DNA of 42,085 nt from contig JBGPHC010000032.1 of the NCBI GenBank assembly GCA_041484195.1, positions 1 through 42,085 on the forward strand, read 5' to 3'. Positions 17,889 to 25,760 of the stretch are shown one piece after another (the first letter of the stretch is position 1; every line of letters begins with the position of its first letter). The notes under the pieces were generated by a model, which saw nothing but the letters and a program-made list of their open reading frames with translations, was not told where the DNA came from and searched no databases. The position numbers and the translations under genes are program-made. The stretch comes from PSRI01 sp041484195 (GTDB taxonomy: Bacteria > Bacteroidota > Bacteroidia > Chitinophagales > Chitinophagaceae).

Positions 17889-18617
17889 GTGTTAAACCAG
17901 ATACAATTAACTGATTTGCTGGTACTTGATATCGAAACAGTCCCGGGTGTTGCCGATTTCCAGCAATTGCCTGATTATTGGAAAGAACTCTGGATGGACA
18001 AGATTTCCAAAACCATGCCAGAAAATTCAACCCCGGCCGAAGTATATGTGCAAAAGGCTGGTATTCTGGCTGAATTTGGCAGAATCATATGTATTTCCAC
18101 AGGGTTCTTCTACCATGATTCCGACGGGAAAACCTGTTTTAAGCTTAAATCCATCAGCGGAGACGATGAAACTGAACTGTTGAAATCTTTTATTGACCTG
18201 CTGGACCGCTTCACTGAAAAAAGGGGCCGGTTCGCGTTTTCGGGACATAATTTGAAAGAATTTGATATTCCATATATCTCCAGAAGGATGCTGATCAAGG
18301 GGGTTCCCCTGCCTTCTTCCATGCAATTCAGCGGCAAAAAACCCTGGGAAACAAACCTGGTAGATACCATGGAACTTTGGAAATTCGGAGATTATAAGAA
18401 TTATGTCTCACTCAAATTGCTGGCTGAAGTTCTGGGAATTCCCACTCCCAAGGACGATATTGACGGCTCAATGGTCAGGGAAGTATATTATGCTGAAAAG
18501 AACCTCCCCCGGATAGTAAATTATTGTCAGAAGGATGTGGTGACAGTGGCGAATATCATTCTCCGCTTTAAGAACTTGCCATTATTGGCTCCGGAAAATA
18601 TCTTTGTGGCCTCTTAG
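17889..18617 (+). CDS. Predicted 3'-5' exonuclease, PolB-like (DnaQ fold)
   Basis: A 242-residue DEDD-type nuclease resembling the exonuclease domain of family B DNA polymerases (DNA_pol_B_exo2 type). ExoI is LDIETVP with Asp14 and Glu16. ExoII is HNLKEFDIPYI (Asn and Asp in the N-x3-F-D pattern), and ExoIII is YCQKDVVTV near the C-terminus with the last metal-binding Asp, so all catalytic carboxylates are present. No ATG is available in frame; GTG 17889 gives V/M-LNQIQL, which fits the family start, while TTG 17880 would add three residues. It has no polymerase domain. Such proteins are widespread in Bacteroidota, and their cellular role is poorly defined, probably DNA or RNA end trimming. 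holA follows on the same strand. Confidence 0.88.
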   Translation: MLNQIQLTDLLVLDIETVPGVADFQQLPDYWKELWMDKISKTMPENSTPAEVYVQKAGILAEFGRIICISTGFFYHDSDGKTCFKLKSISGDDETELLKSFIDLLDRFTEKRGRFAFSGHNLKEFDIPYISRRMLIKGVPLPSSMQFSGKKPWETNLVDTMELWKFGDYKNYVSLKLLAEVLGIPTPKDDIDGSMVREVYYAEKNLPRIVNYCQKDVVTVANIILRFKNLPLLAPENIFVAS

Positions 18618-18623
18618 CGGTCG

Positions 18624-18654
18624 TTTCGGGCAAATTCAAACCATTTTACTTTTG
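18624..18654 (+). promoter_or_regulatory. Probable holA promoter
   Basis: TACTTTTG at 18647-18654 matches TAnnTTTG exactly, with TTTC (3 of 4 to TTTG) at 18624-18627, 19 bases upstream. It lies just after the stop of the exonuclease gene and gives holA its own promoter, with a leader of about 60 bases. Confidence 0.5.
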
Positions 18655-18720
18655 AGACGAATGGTCATTAACCAGCTTTTCAGGATTCTAACGGTAAGTA
18701 AAAAACAAATTGAGTTTTCA

Positions 18721-19725
18721 ATGAGCGCGGAAAAAATAATTGCTGAGTGGAAGAAAAAGGTCTTTAAGCCGATCTATTGGCTGGAAGGGGAGGAAGACTA
18801 TTATATAGATAAAGTCATGCAATATGCGGAACACCATATCCTCCCTGAATCGGAATCCGGATTCAACCTCACCGTATTTTATGGCAAGGACGCTTCCTGG
18901 GCCGATGTCTTGAATGCCTGCAGGAGGTATCCCATGTTTGCTGAAAGACAGGTAGTGCTTCTTAAGGAAGCGCAGCAGATGAGGGATATCGACAAACTGG
19001 AAACCTATATTGAAAAACCCTTATCCTCCACGGTTTTTGTGGTTTCATACAAGGAAAAAAAGATGGACGGGAGAACCCGTCTGGCCAAATTGCTGAAACA
19101 GCAGGGAGGACTGCTGACCACGAAAAAACTCTATGATAACCAATTGCCGGAATGGACGAGTGAAATGGTGCAGCAAAAAGGGTATAACATCTCACAAAAA
19201 GCCCTGGCTCTACTGGTGGAGCATATTGGCAATGACCTCAGCAGGATCGATAAGGAAGTGGACAAGATCATTATAAATCTTGGAGACCGGAAAAATATTA
19301 CCGAGGAAGAAATTGAAAAATATGTGGGGATCAGCAAAGAATACAATGTTTATGAATTACAGAACGCCATGGCGAGAAAGGACCTTACCAAGGCCATCCG
19401 TATTATTCAATATTTCGATGCCAACCCAAAAGCGGCGCCCATCCAGTTGGTTTTGCCAACCCTTTATAATTTTTTCAGCAAGGTCATCATGCTTTTTTCC
19501 CTCTCTTCCTCCGATGAAAAAGCCGCTGCTTCCGCTATCGGTGTTAATCCTTTCTTCATGAAAGATTATTTGCTGGCCGCAAAGAATTACACGGCTACCG
19601 GTACAGAGCAGGTCCTGCTTTTATTGCACTTTTATAACCTTAAAACGGTTGGCGTTAACGATGCGGGTACGGAGGATGCCTCCCTGATGAAAGAAATGGT
19701 TGTTAAAATGATGAATAGTCGCTAA
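18721..19725 (+). CDS. holA: DNA polymerase III delta subunit
   Basis: This 334-residue clamp-loader subunit opens the beta sliding clamp during replication. The N-terminal AAA+-like fold begins MSAEKIIAEWKKKVFKPIYW followed by LEGEEDYYIDKV, the usual delta-subunit opening. FAERQVVLLKEAQQM near 80-94 and the DLSRIDKEVDKIIIN segment near 182-196 are also typical. No Walker A motif is present, as expected for delta. The C-terminal helical domain (about 235-334) would join the clamp-loader collar. The frame is open upstream to 18604, overlapping the previous gene, but ATG 18721 gives the family start. It converges with ribF, 27 bases apart. Confidence 0.9.
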   Translation: MSAEKIIAEWKKKVFKPIYWLEGEEDYYIDKVMQYAEHHILPESESGFNLTVFYGKDASWADVLNACRRYPMFAERQVVLLKEAQQMRDIDKLETYIEKPLSSTVFVVSYKEKKMDGRTRLAKLLKQQGGLLTTKKLYDNQLPEWTSEMVQQKGYNISQKALALLVEHIGNDLSRIDKEVDKIIINLGDRKNITEEEIEKYVGISKEYNVYELQNAMARKDLTKAIRIIQYFDANPKAAPIQLVLPTLYNFFSKVIMLFSLSSSDEKAAASAIGVNPFFMKDYLLAAKNYTATGTEQVLLLLHFYNLKTVGVNDAGTEDASLMKEMVVKMMNSR

Positions 19726-19752
19726 GCAGAAAGATTGGGAAATGCCGGCACA

Positions 19753-20697
19753 TCAATATCTGCGTCCGGACAAGGCCGTTAGTGCGGCATGCTTATCCCT
19801 GGCCAATTGTTCCTTCAGCGCATCCAGGCCACTGAATTTTTCTTCACTGCGCAGGAATTGCTTCAGGGATACCCGCAAACAGTCACCATAAATATCCTTA
19901 TCGAAATCAAAAATATTGACTTCAATCACCCGCTGCCTGCCATCCACCGTAGGTCTCAGCCCGATATTCATCATGCCATTCCGGATGACACCTGGTTCTT
20001 TCAGATTTTCTATCGTTACGGCATACACGCCGTTACCCGGCACCAGCTTTTCCGCGTCTTTCATTTCCAGGTTTGCAGTAGGATAGCCTATTGTCCTGCC
20101 CAGCTTATTGCCTTCAATCACTTTGCCTTCAAAAAAATAATCATATCCCAATAATTCATTTGCCACCTCTAATTCTCCCTGAACCAGGGATTCCCTGATG
20201 CGTGTGGAACTGACCGAGATTTTCTGCAGTACCTGTTGTGGAATTTCCTTTACAGTATATTCCAGCGATGCAGAGAATTCTTCCAACATCCGGTAACTGC
20301 CTGCCCGCCCTTTTCCAAAGCGGTGATCATATCCAACTATCACAGTGTGCGGCCGGAAACAGGCCACTAGGAACTCTTTGATATATGCCTCTGCAGACAA
20401 TTCAGAAAAGGACTTTGTAAAAGACATGATCACCAGGTGATCAACCCCTAATCCTTCCAGGAGTTCAATTTTTTCTTCAAGCGTGGTCAATAATTTTATG
20501 GAAACATCGCTGCTGACGACATTCCTGGGGTGGGGATGGAATGTAATGATCACCGTTTCCCCACCAATCTTATCCGCTTCGGCTTTTAGCTGATGAATGA
20601 CCTGCTGATGACCCTTATGTACACCATCAAACATGCCGATGGTTACCACCGCCTTCCTGAAAGCCGGCACTTGATTGATGTCACTATGTACTTTCAT
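19753..20697 (-). CDS. ribF: Bifunctional riboflavin kinase / FAD synthetase
   Basis: A 314-residue enzyme making FMN from riboflavin and then FAD from FMN, both using ATP. The N-terminal nucleotidyltransferase domain has GMFDGVHKGHQ, the HxGH-type motif, with His27 and His30. FHPHPRNVV follows near 54-62, and ISVSSTRIRESL (the SSTxIR motif) is near 161-172. The C-terminal kinase domain carries GRTIGYPTANLEM near 200-212 and a conserved NGVYAV. The length is normal for the family (about 310). The start ATG gives the usual MKVHSDINQ N-terminus of Bacteroidota RibF proteins. It is transcribed away from purM, and its 3' end faces holA. Confidence 0.95.
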   Translation of the reverse strand: MKVHSDINQVPAFRKAVVTIGMFDGVHKGHQQVIHQLKAEADKIGGETVIITFHPHPRNVVSSDVSIKLLTTLEEKIELLEGLGVDHLVIMSFTKSFSELSAEAYIKEFLVACFRPHTVIVGYDHRFGKGRAGSYRMLEEFSASLEYTVKEIPQQVLQKISVSSTRIRESLVQGELEVANELLGYDYFFEGKVIEGNKLGRTIGYPTANLEMKDAEKLVPGNGVYAVTIENLKEPGVIRNGMMNIGLRPTVDGRQRVIEVNIFDFDKDIYGDCLRVSLKQFLRSEEKFSGLDALKEQLARDKHAALTALSGRRY

Positions 20698-20826
20698 GAT
20701 TGATCTGATACCCAGTCTCCCTTTTTCTTCGTGTAACCATTAATTGACGACCCAATGAAGGAACATGATTCCTAACCTGATCTGTTCGCCACTAATCAGG
20801 GCGCAAATCTAATGGATAATTGAAAA

Positions 20827-20857
20827 TTGAATATTGAGTCATGAATATTTACTTTTG
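20827..20857 (+). promoter_or_regulatory. Probable purM promoter
   Basis: TTG at 20827-20829, 20 bases, then TACTTTTG at 20850-20857, an exact match to TAnnTTTG. Transcription would begin near 20863, about 14 bases before the ATG. Confidence 0.7.
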
Positions 20858-20876
20858 CTTGCTCTAATACATCCCC

Positions 20877-22049
20877 ATGAGTTTATATGATGAAAGAGGG
20901 GTTTCGGCCCGGAAAGAAGATGTACATCTGGCCACCGCGAATCTGGACCCGGGGCTCTATCCCGTGGCTTTCTGCAAAATTTATCCTGATTTCCTGGGAG
21001 GCGACAAGAATTATGTGAATGTGATGCATGCGGATGGCGCTGGTACCAAGAGCACGCTTGCCTATCTGTATTGGAAAGAAACCGGGGATATCTCCATCTG
21101 GAAAGGAATTGCACAGGATGCCGTGGTCATGAACCTGGACGACCTTTTGTGCGTTGGCATCTGTGATCATATTATTTTCAATTCTACTATTGACCGCAAC
21201 AAACATCTGATACCAGGCGCTGTGCTGGAACAGATCATCAGTGGTACCCAGGAATTATTCGATTGGCTGGGGCAATACGGCATCAATATCCATTACCTGG
21301 GTGGTGAAACTGCGGATGTGGGTGATATTGTTCGAACGATCGCGGTAAATGGTACCATGACGGCCAGGTGGCCCAAATCGCGGCTCATTACTAATGAAAA
21401 GATTGGGGTTGGAGATATGATAGTGGGTCTCGCCAGTGATGGTTTGGCCAGTTATGAAAAAGAATATAATAGCGGGATCGGCAGCAATGGACTCACGTCT
21501 GCCAGGCATGATATGCTTCAAAAGACCTATGCAGCCAGGTATCCTGAAAGCTTCGATACCAAACTGGACGAAAAACTGGTTTATATCGGTCCTTTTGAGT
21601 TAACCGATTCGGTCCCTGGTTGGGATGAGGATCAACTCAATATCGGGAAACTAATTCTGTCGCCTACGCGCACTTACGCACCGGTGATGAAATTACTGCT
21701 GGATGAGCATTTTGACAAGATTCATGGACTCATCCACTGTAGCGGTGGGGGACAAACGAAATGCCTGAAATTTGTTCCCGAAAAAACCAGGATCATCAAA
21801 GACAATCTGTTTGATCCACCCATCATCTTCAAACTTATCCAACAGACAAGCCATGCAGAAGACAGGGAAATGTACCAGGTGTTTAATATGGGATGCAGGA
21901 TGGAAATTTATACCGCGCCAAAAGATGCCGAAGCCATAATTGCCGTAGCAAAGAAGTTTAATATTGAAGCCAGGGTAATTGGTAGGGTAGAGGAAGCCGG
22001 GAAAAAAGAGTTGGTGATTATTACAGAACATGGCGAGTTGAAATATTAA
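20877..22049 (+). CDS. purM: Phosphoribosylformylglycinamidine cyclo-ligase (AIR synthetase)
   Basis: A 390-residue enzyme that closes the imidazole ring in purine synthesis, turning FGAM plus ATP into AIR. The start MSLYDERGVSARKEDVH and the motif HADGAGTKSTLAY near 51-63, with VVMNLDDLLCVG near 83-94, are characteristic of the PurM/AIR-synthase fold in Bacteroidota. LGGETADVGDIVR near 141-153 and HCSGGGQTKCLKF near 283-295 complete the active site. The protein is longer than E. coli PurM (345), which appears normal for this phylum. It has a strong promoter of its own, and no other purine genes lie nearby. Confidence 0.92.
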   Translation: MSLYDERGVSARKEDVHLATANLDPGLYPVAFCKIYPDFLGGDKNYVNVMHADGAGTKSTLAYLYWKETGDISIWKGIAQDAVVMNLDDLLCVGICDHIIFNSTIDRNKHLIPGAVLEQIISGTQELFDWLGQYGINIHYLGGETADVGDIVRTIAVNGTMTARWPKSRLITNEKIGVGDMIVGLASDGLASYEKEYNSGIGSNGLTSARHDMLQKTYAARYPESFDTKLDEKLVYIGPFELTDSVPGWDEDQLNIGKLILSPTRTYAPVMKLLLDEHFDKIHGLIHCSGGGQTKCLKFVPEKTRIIKDNLFDPPIIFKLIQQTSHAEDREMYQVFNMGCRMEIYTAPKDAEAIIAVAKKFNIEARVIGRVEEAGKKELVIITEHGELKY

Positions 22050-22135
22050 ACCGGCTCCACTACTGTTTGCCTTTTCGCTGAATCAGACTCTTGTCCTTTC
22101 TGTTAAAATGCTTGGTTAATGAACGCAATCCGGAA

Positions 22136-24490
22136 TTAATTCTTGAATATAATCTCGTCGGCAATAATTTTGATTCTACTTTCTGCGGGAGAGTATGTCA
22201 GGGAAGCATTTACGGCTTCGCTGCTGCCTTCTTTAGCAATCTTAAATCCAAAATCGGCAAGAGAGATGGATTCTCGGTTAATTTCCAACTGACTGCCTTT
22301 TCCCACGATCGAGCTCATCGCTCTGTCATTATCCTGATGATCTTTCTTTGAGGGGAGATCACTGCTACCATTTTTCCTGGAAGTTATTTCAATCACTCCG
22401 TTTTCACCTTTTTTCCCATATTTAGAGATCGCATCTTCGCCCTTAATTACGCGAATACTTTCGATGTCTTCCGGGCGAAAGTTTTTCAGGGTATCGCTCG
22501 AAAGCGCCTCCACTCCGTCAATTATATACAAGACGTTCTTGGGATAACTATTGGAAGGAATGCTGTCTGAATTCGATGAAATAGCAGAAATGAAAATGAC
22601 TCCGTTCTTTCCTCTTTTGCCAAAACGGGCCATTGCGGCCTCATCTTTAAGAACATCAATACTTTTAATAGTACTCTGATTGATCGATCTGAGGTCAAAA
22701 TTTCCCGGCATTTCTTTGCCATTCAGGAATACGATGGGATTATTCAAATTGGATTCTTTTGTATTCTTTTTGGCAGTGGGAATAATTTTTGCGGTTTTAG
22801 CCGCTTCCAGCGACATTTTTTCCTGCTTTCCATCAATGTAGGTTACCAACACATTTCCATCCAGCGTATATTCAACTGATTTGATCCTGTCTTTATTTGC
22901 TCCGACAGGTAAAGTATCTAATCCATCTTCAACTTTAATCTTTGTTCCTTGTTGTGGAGGCTCAGCCAGCGAAACAGGTACAGAAGCAAACTTTTCAATC
23001 GTTCTTAGAATCCTGCTCGCCACCAGTTCCTGGTTCTTTTCATTTTCTATGAATCTGGCGTCCTTTTCATTGTTAAGGTATCCGCATTCGATCAGCATGG
23101 CAGCATAATTAATGCCGGGTGCGTCCAATACCCATACTCCTTCCTGGGTTCTTTTTTTTAATTGTTCCGAGATTGGGAAGACCCCTTTCATTTCATTGAT
23201 GAAAATGCTGCCCAGCAGGGTGCTGGAGTTCTCTATATTCTTATTCCTGGAAGATATATAAACATCAAATCCCGAACTGTCACTGGCCTTGTAACTACCT
23301 GAGTTTGTTTGAGGGCTGGTCGCATTGGCGTGAATAGATATGAATGCTTCTGCATTGACCTTCTGAGCGTAAGCGGGTCTGTCCCTCACTCGTACCGCTA
23401 TATCTTTATCCCTGGTAAGTAAAATAACCAGCTTCTCATTCTTGTTCAATTGTTGCACTTTCCTCGCGATGGCCAGGTTAATATCCATTTCATGAGTTCC
23501 ATCCTGGCTGCTGACGCCATTGTCATCACCACCGTGCCCGGGATCAATTACTACCGTTATGGTTCGATCGAGCTGAACAGGAGCGAAATCATTGGTCATG
23601 GAATCGGGATTCCGCGTCTTGAAGGTGAAAGCCACAAAGACAAAGGTCAACAAGGGCAATACCAGCACCCTGCTGATATAGCTGACCCTGGGGTTTTGCA
23701 TTTTGGTAAGCATGAGTAAACGACGTTTAATGGGGGGATAAAAAAAATAATTATTAATGTTGAACTGCCGGTGAGGATAGGCCGAATGCAGGATCATTGC
23801 GGCGAAAGAAGCGGTATTGTAGTGTTCGAGGGACTTACTGTCGGCAATAAACTCGTGGATCATATTCAATTCTTTCCTGATGAGCCAGAAAAACGGATTG
23901 CTCCAAAATAGAAAAAGAACAATATTCATAAACAGCTTGTCCCAGCTATGCTTTTCCCTCACATGTGCAAGTTCATGTCGGAAAATCTGTTGTCCCTCGG
24001 GAGAATTTATTTCAATATTTCGATTCCAGAATATATAGTTGAAGAATGAAAAGGGCGTGCCTCTGGCTTCCGAATTGATAAAATGAATGTTCTCTATTCT
24101 TTGTTTTGGGTATTCCCGCAGGAGGCGAAACAGTCTGGCCAGGCCATTCAGAAAAAAAATGACTAGTATGGCGGATATCAAAAAGTAGAAAATGGCAATT
24201 AGTTGTTCCGAATTGATTTGAAATCCGGCTTTCCTGCTGGCTTCAAAAACAAATTCATCGCCGCTGGTCACAACATTCAGGAATCGAATTACCTGTCCTC
24301 TGCCGGCCGCAGGTTCCGGCCTCAGATGGATCCTGATAAGTGGAAGAAATGCGGATAGAATTACAGCGCACAACAGGTAAAATCTATTCCATTGATGGAA
24401 AACCTTATTGTGCAGGGCTACTCTGTAATACCCGAATAGTATTCCAGAACAAATAAAAACCTTCAGCAGGTAATAAGAAAATGCTATCAT
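22136..24490 (-). CDS. BlaR1-like M56 protease fused to amidase and plug repeats
   Basis: A 784-residue membrane protein with an unusual domain order. Residues 1-290 form a BlaR1/MecR1-type M56 peptidase: membrane segments near 3-20, 37-52, 97-120 and 272-289, and a zinc motif H172-E-L-A-H176 with a third ligand Glu213 (EFIAD) in the loop that is cytoplasmic in BlaR1. Residues 310-500 form a complete N-acetylmuramoyl-L-alanine amidase (Amidase_3) with His319 (DPGHGG), Glu334, His387 (SIHANA) and catalytic Glu468 (IECGY), placed in the periplasm. Residues 585-636 and 654-704 are two TonB-plug-like repeats (IKSIDVLK...GKRGKNGVIFIS; IESIRVIK...GKKGENGVIEIT). BlaR1 normally has a penicillin-binding sensor here. 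The gene is 47 bases downstream of blaI and probably cotranscribed. A role as a wall-sensing, repressor-cleaving receptor is inferred. Confidence 0.9.
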   Translation of the reverse strand: MIAFSYYLLKVFICSGILFGYYRVALHNKVFHQWNRFYLLCAVILSAFLPLIRIHLRPEPAAGRGQVIRFLNVVTSGDEFVFEASRKAGFQINSEQLIAIFYFLISAILVIFFLNGLARLFRLLREYPKQRIENIHFINSEARGTPFSFFNYIFWNRNIEINSPEGQQIFRHELAHVREKHSWDKLFMNIVLFLFWSNPFFWLIRKELNMIHEFIADSKSLEHYNTASFAAMILHSAYPHRQFNINNYFFYPPIKRRLLMLTKMQNPRVSYISRVLVLPLLTFVFVAFTFKTRNPDSMTNDFAPVQLDRTITVVIDPGHGGDDNGVSSQDGTHEMDINLAIARKVQQLNKNEKLVILLTRDKDIAVRVRDRPAYAQKVNAEAFISIHANATSPQTNSGSYKASDSSGFDVYISSRNKNIENSSTLLGSIFINEMKGVFPISEQLKKRTQEGVWVLDAPGINYAAMLIECGYLNNEKDARFIENEKNQELVASRILRTIEKFASVPVSLAEPPQQGTKIKVEDGLDTLPVGANKDRIKSVEYTLDGNVLVTYIDGKQEKMSLEAAKTAKIIPTAKKNTKESNLNNPIVFLNGKEMPGNFDLRSINQSTIKSIDVLKDEAAMARFGKRGKNGVIFISAISSNSDSIPSNSYPKNVLYIIDGVEALSSDTLKNFRPEDIESIRVIKGEDAISKYGKKGENGVIEITSRKNGSSDLPSKKDHQDNDRAMSSIVGKGSQLEINRESISLADFGFKIAKEGSSEAVNASLTYSPAESRIKIIADEIIFKN

Positions 24491-24537
24491 AAATAGAATT
24501 TGGTTATTTGCTCCTGATTAATCTAAATTTTTAAATA

Positions 24538-24897
24538 TTACTTCTGCTTTTTCAGTTCTTTCAGCAATTGCTCCAGCTCTTCAAGGCTCAGACTGTTTTC
24601 TTTTACCATAAAGGAAACTGCATTGCTGAATGAACCCTCAAAATAACTCTTGACAATCGTCTTCATGGTGGATTTAGAATAGGCATCCTTGCTCACCAGT
24701 GGATAATATTGATGGGTTCTGCCAAACACGTGGATACCCACAAATTCCTTTTCCACTAAAATCTTGAGAATAGTAGCCACCGTGTTGGAATGGGGTTTGG
24801 GATTGGGGAGTTCATCAATGATTTCCCGGAGAAAGGCTTTGTCCAATTTCCAAATCACTTGCATGATTTGCTCTTCGGCCCGGGTAAGATTTTTCAT
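24538..24897 (-). CDS. blaI: BlaI/MecI-type transcriptional repressor
   Basis: A 119-residue winged-helix repressor of the BlaI/MecI/CopY family. The N-terminus MKNLTRAEEQIMQVIWKLDKA, then LREIIDELPNP and HSNTVATILKILVEKEFV (helix-turn-helix, about 37-54), and HQYYPLVSKDAYSKS (wing) are all typical. The C-terminal half (about 75-119) is helical, as in the dimerisation domain, and ends in a Leu-rich LEELEQLLKELKKQK. In the family, the partner M56 protease triggers cleavage of the repressor in this region; the partner is encoded immediately downstream. Two tandem dyads over its promoter suggest it represses its own operon. Whether it controls other genes cannot be seen here. Confidence 0.93.
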   Translation of the reverse strand: MKNLTRAEEQIMQVIWKLDKAFLREIIDELPNPKPHSNTVATILKILVEKEFVGIHVFGRTHQYYPLVSKDAYSKSTMKTIVKSYFEGSFSNAVSFMVKENSLSLEELEQLLKELKKQK

Positions 24898-24923
24898 GTA
24901 TCCTCTTAAATTGTTTCTGAAAT

Positions 24924-24968
24924 CAAATGTATAACTAATTATTTAGTTGTACAACTACTTTTTTAGTT
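24924..24968 (-). promoter_or_regulatory. blaI-M56 promoter overlapped by tandem operator dyads
   Basis: On the minus strand, TTG (24952-24954), a 20-base spacer and TACATTTG (24924-24931, exact TAnnTTTG) form a strong promoter. Over it lie AACTAA-4-TTAGTT (24933-24948) and, 20 bp on, AACTA-6-TTAGTT (24953-24968). Where the two dyads meet is a perfect palindrome, TAGTTGTACAACTA (24944-24957). The -33 TTG is inside this palindrome, so a repressor bound here would block RNA polymerase. Confidence 0.75.
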
Positions 24969-25070
24969 TTTTCCAAAAAAAATTAAAATTTACTTTAGAG
25001 TTTACTCGAAAGTATCCGTTATTTGCACGGAGTTATCCTTTAATTTTGAGATCAATAACGAAGTTTCATC

Positions 25071-25760
25071 ATGTCTGAAACCATCCTTGAGTTACAACAC
25101 GCTAATATTTACCAGGGCAGTTCCCTGATACTGCAGGATGTGAACATTACTGTTAGTAAGGGTGAATTCGTGTACCTGGTAGGTAAGACGGGTACCGGGA
25201 AATCAAGCCTGTTGAAGACTTTGTACGGAGATTTGAAACTGAAAGAAGGCGATGGAACGGTTGTAGGCTATAATCTCCGACAGATGGATTGGAAAAAAAT
25301 CCCTTTTCTCAGGAGGAATCTCGGTATCGTATTCCAGGATTTTCAGTTGCTCACTGACCGGAATGTACACGATAATCTCAAATTTGTGCTCAGGGCCACC
25401 GGCTGGAAAGATGAAAAGCTGATTGAAGAAAAGATCAATGACGTGCTCGATAAGGTAGGTTTGAGAACAAAGGGTTTCAAATTCCCCTTTGAATTATCCG
25501 GTGGCGAGCAGCAGCGTGTGGATGTGGCGCGTGCCTTGTTGAATTCACCCAAACTGATTCTGGCTGACGAACCTACCGGAAATCTGGATCCTGAAACCTC
25601 AGATGAGATCCTGCAACTCCTTTTTAATATCTGCAAGGATTATGGAGCCGCAGTTGTAATGGCTACTCATGACTATATGGTAGTAGGCAAATTTCCCGCG
25701 AGGACCATTAAGACTGAAAGGGGGAAGGTGATTGATAATGCTACCATATCCATCGAATAA
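25071..25760 (+). CDS. ftsE: Cell-division ABC transporter ATPase FtsE
   Basis: A 229-residue ABC ATPase that works with membrane protein FtsX to activate peptidoglycan hydrolysis at the division septum. Walker A is G38-KTGTGKSS, the Q-loop Gln is near 89 (VFQDFQLL), the ABC signature LSGGEQQR is at 142-149, and Walker B LILADEP is at 162-168, followed by an ATHD switch motif. The Q-loop FQDFQLLTDRNVHDNL is typical of FtsE and LolD-like proteins; the spacing and length favour FtsE. No ftsX is adjacent, which is common in this phylum. The 3' end overlaps the convergent glycosyltransferase gene by 20 bases. LolD is the main alternative assignment. Confidence 0.85.
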   Translation: MSETILELQHANIYQGSSLILQDVNITVSKGEFVYLVGKTGTGKSSLLKTLYGDLKLKEGDGTVVGYNLRQMDWKKIPFLRRNLGIVFQDFQLLTDRNVHDNLKFVLRATGWKDEKLIEEKINDVLDKVGLRTKGFKFPFELSGGEQQRVDVARALLNSPKLILADEPTGNLDPETSDEILQLLFNICKDYGAAVVMATHDYMVVGKFPARTIKTERGKVIDNATISIE

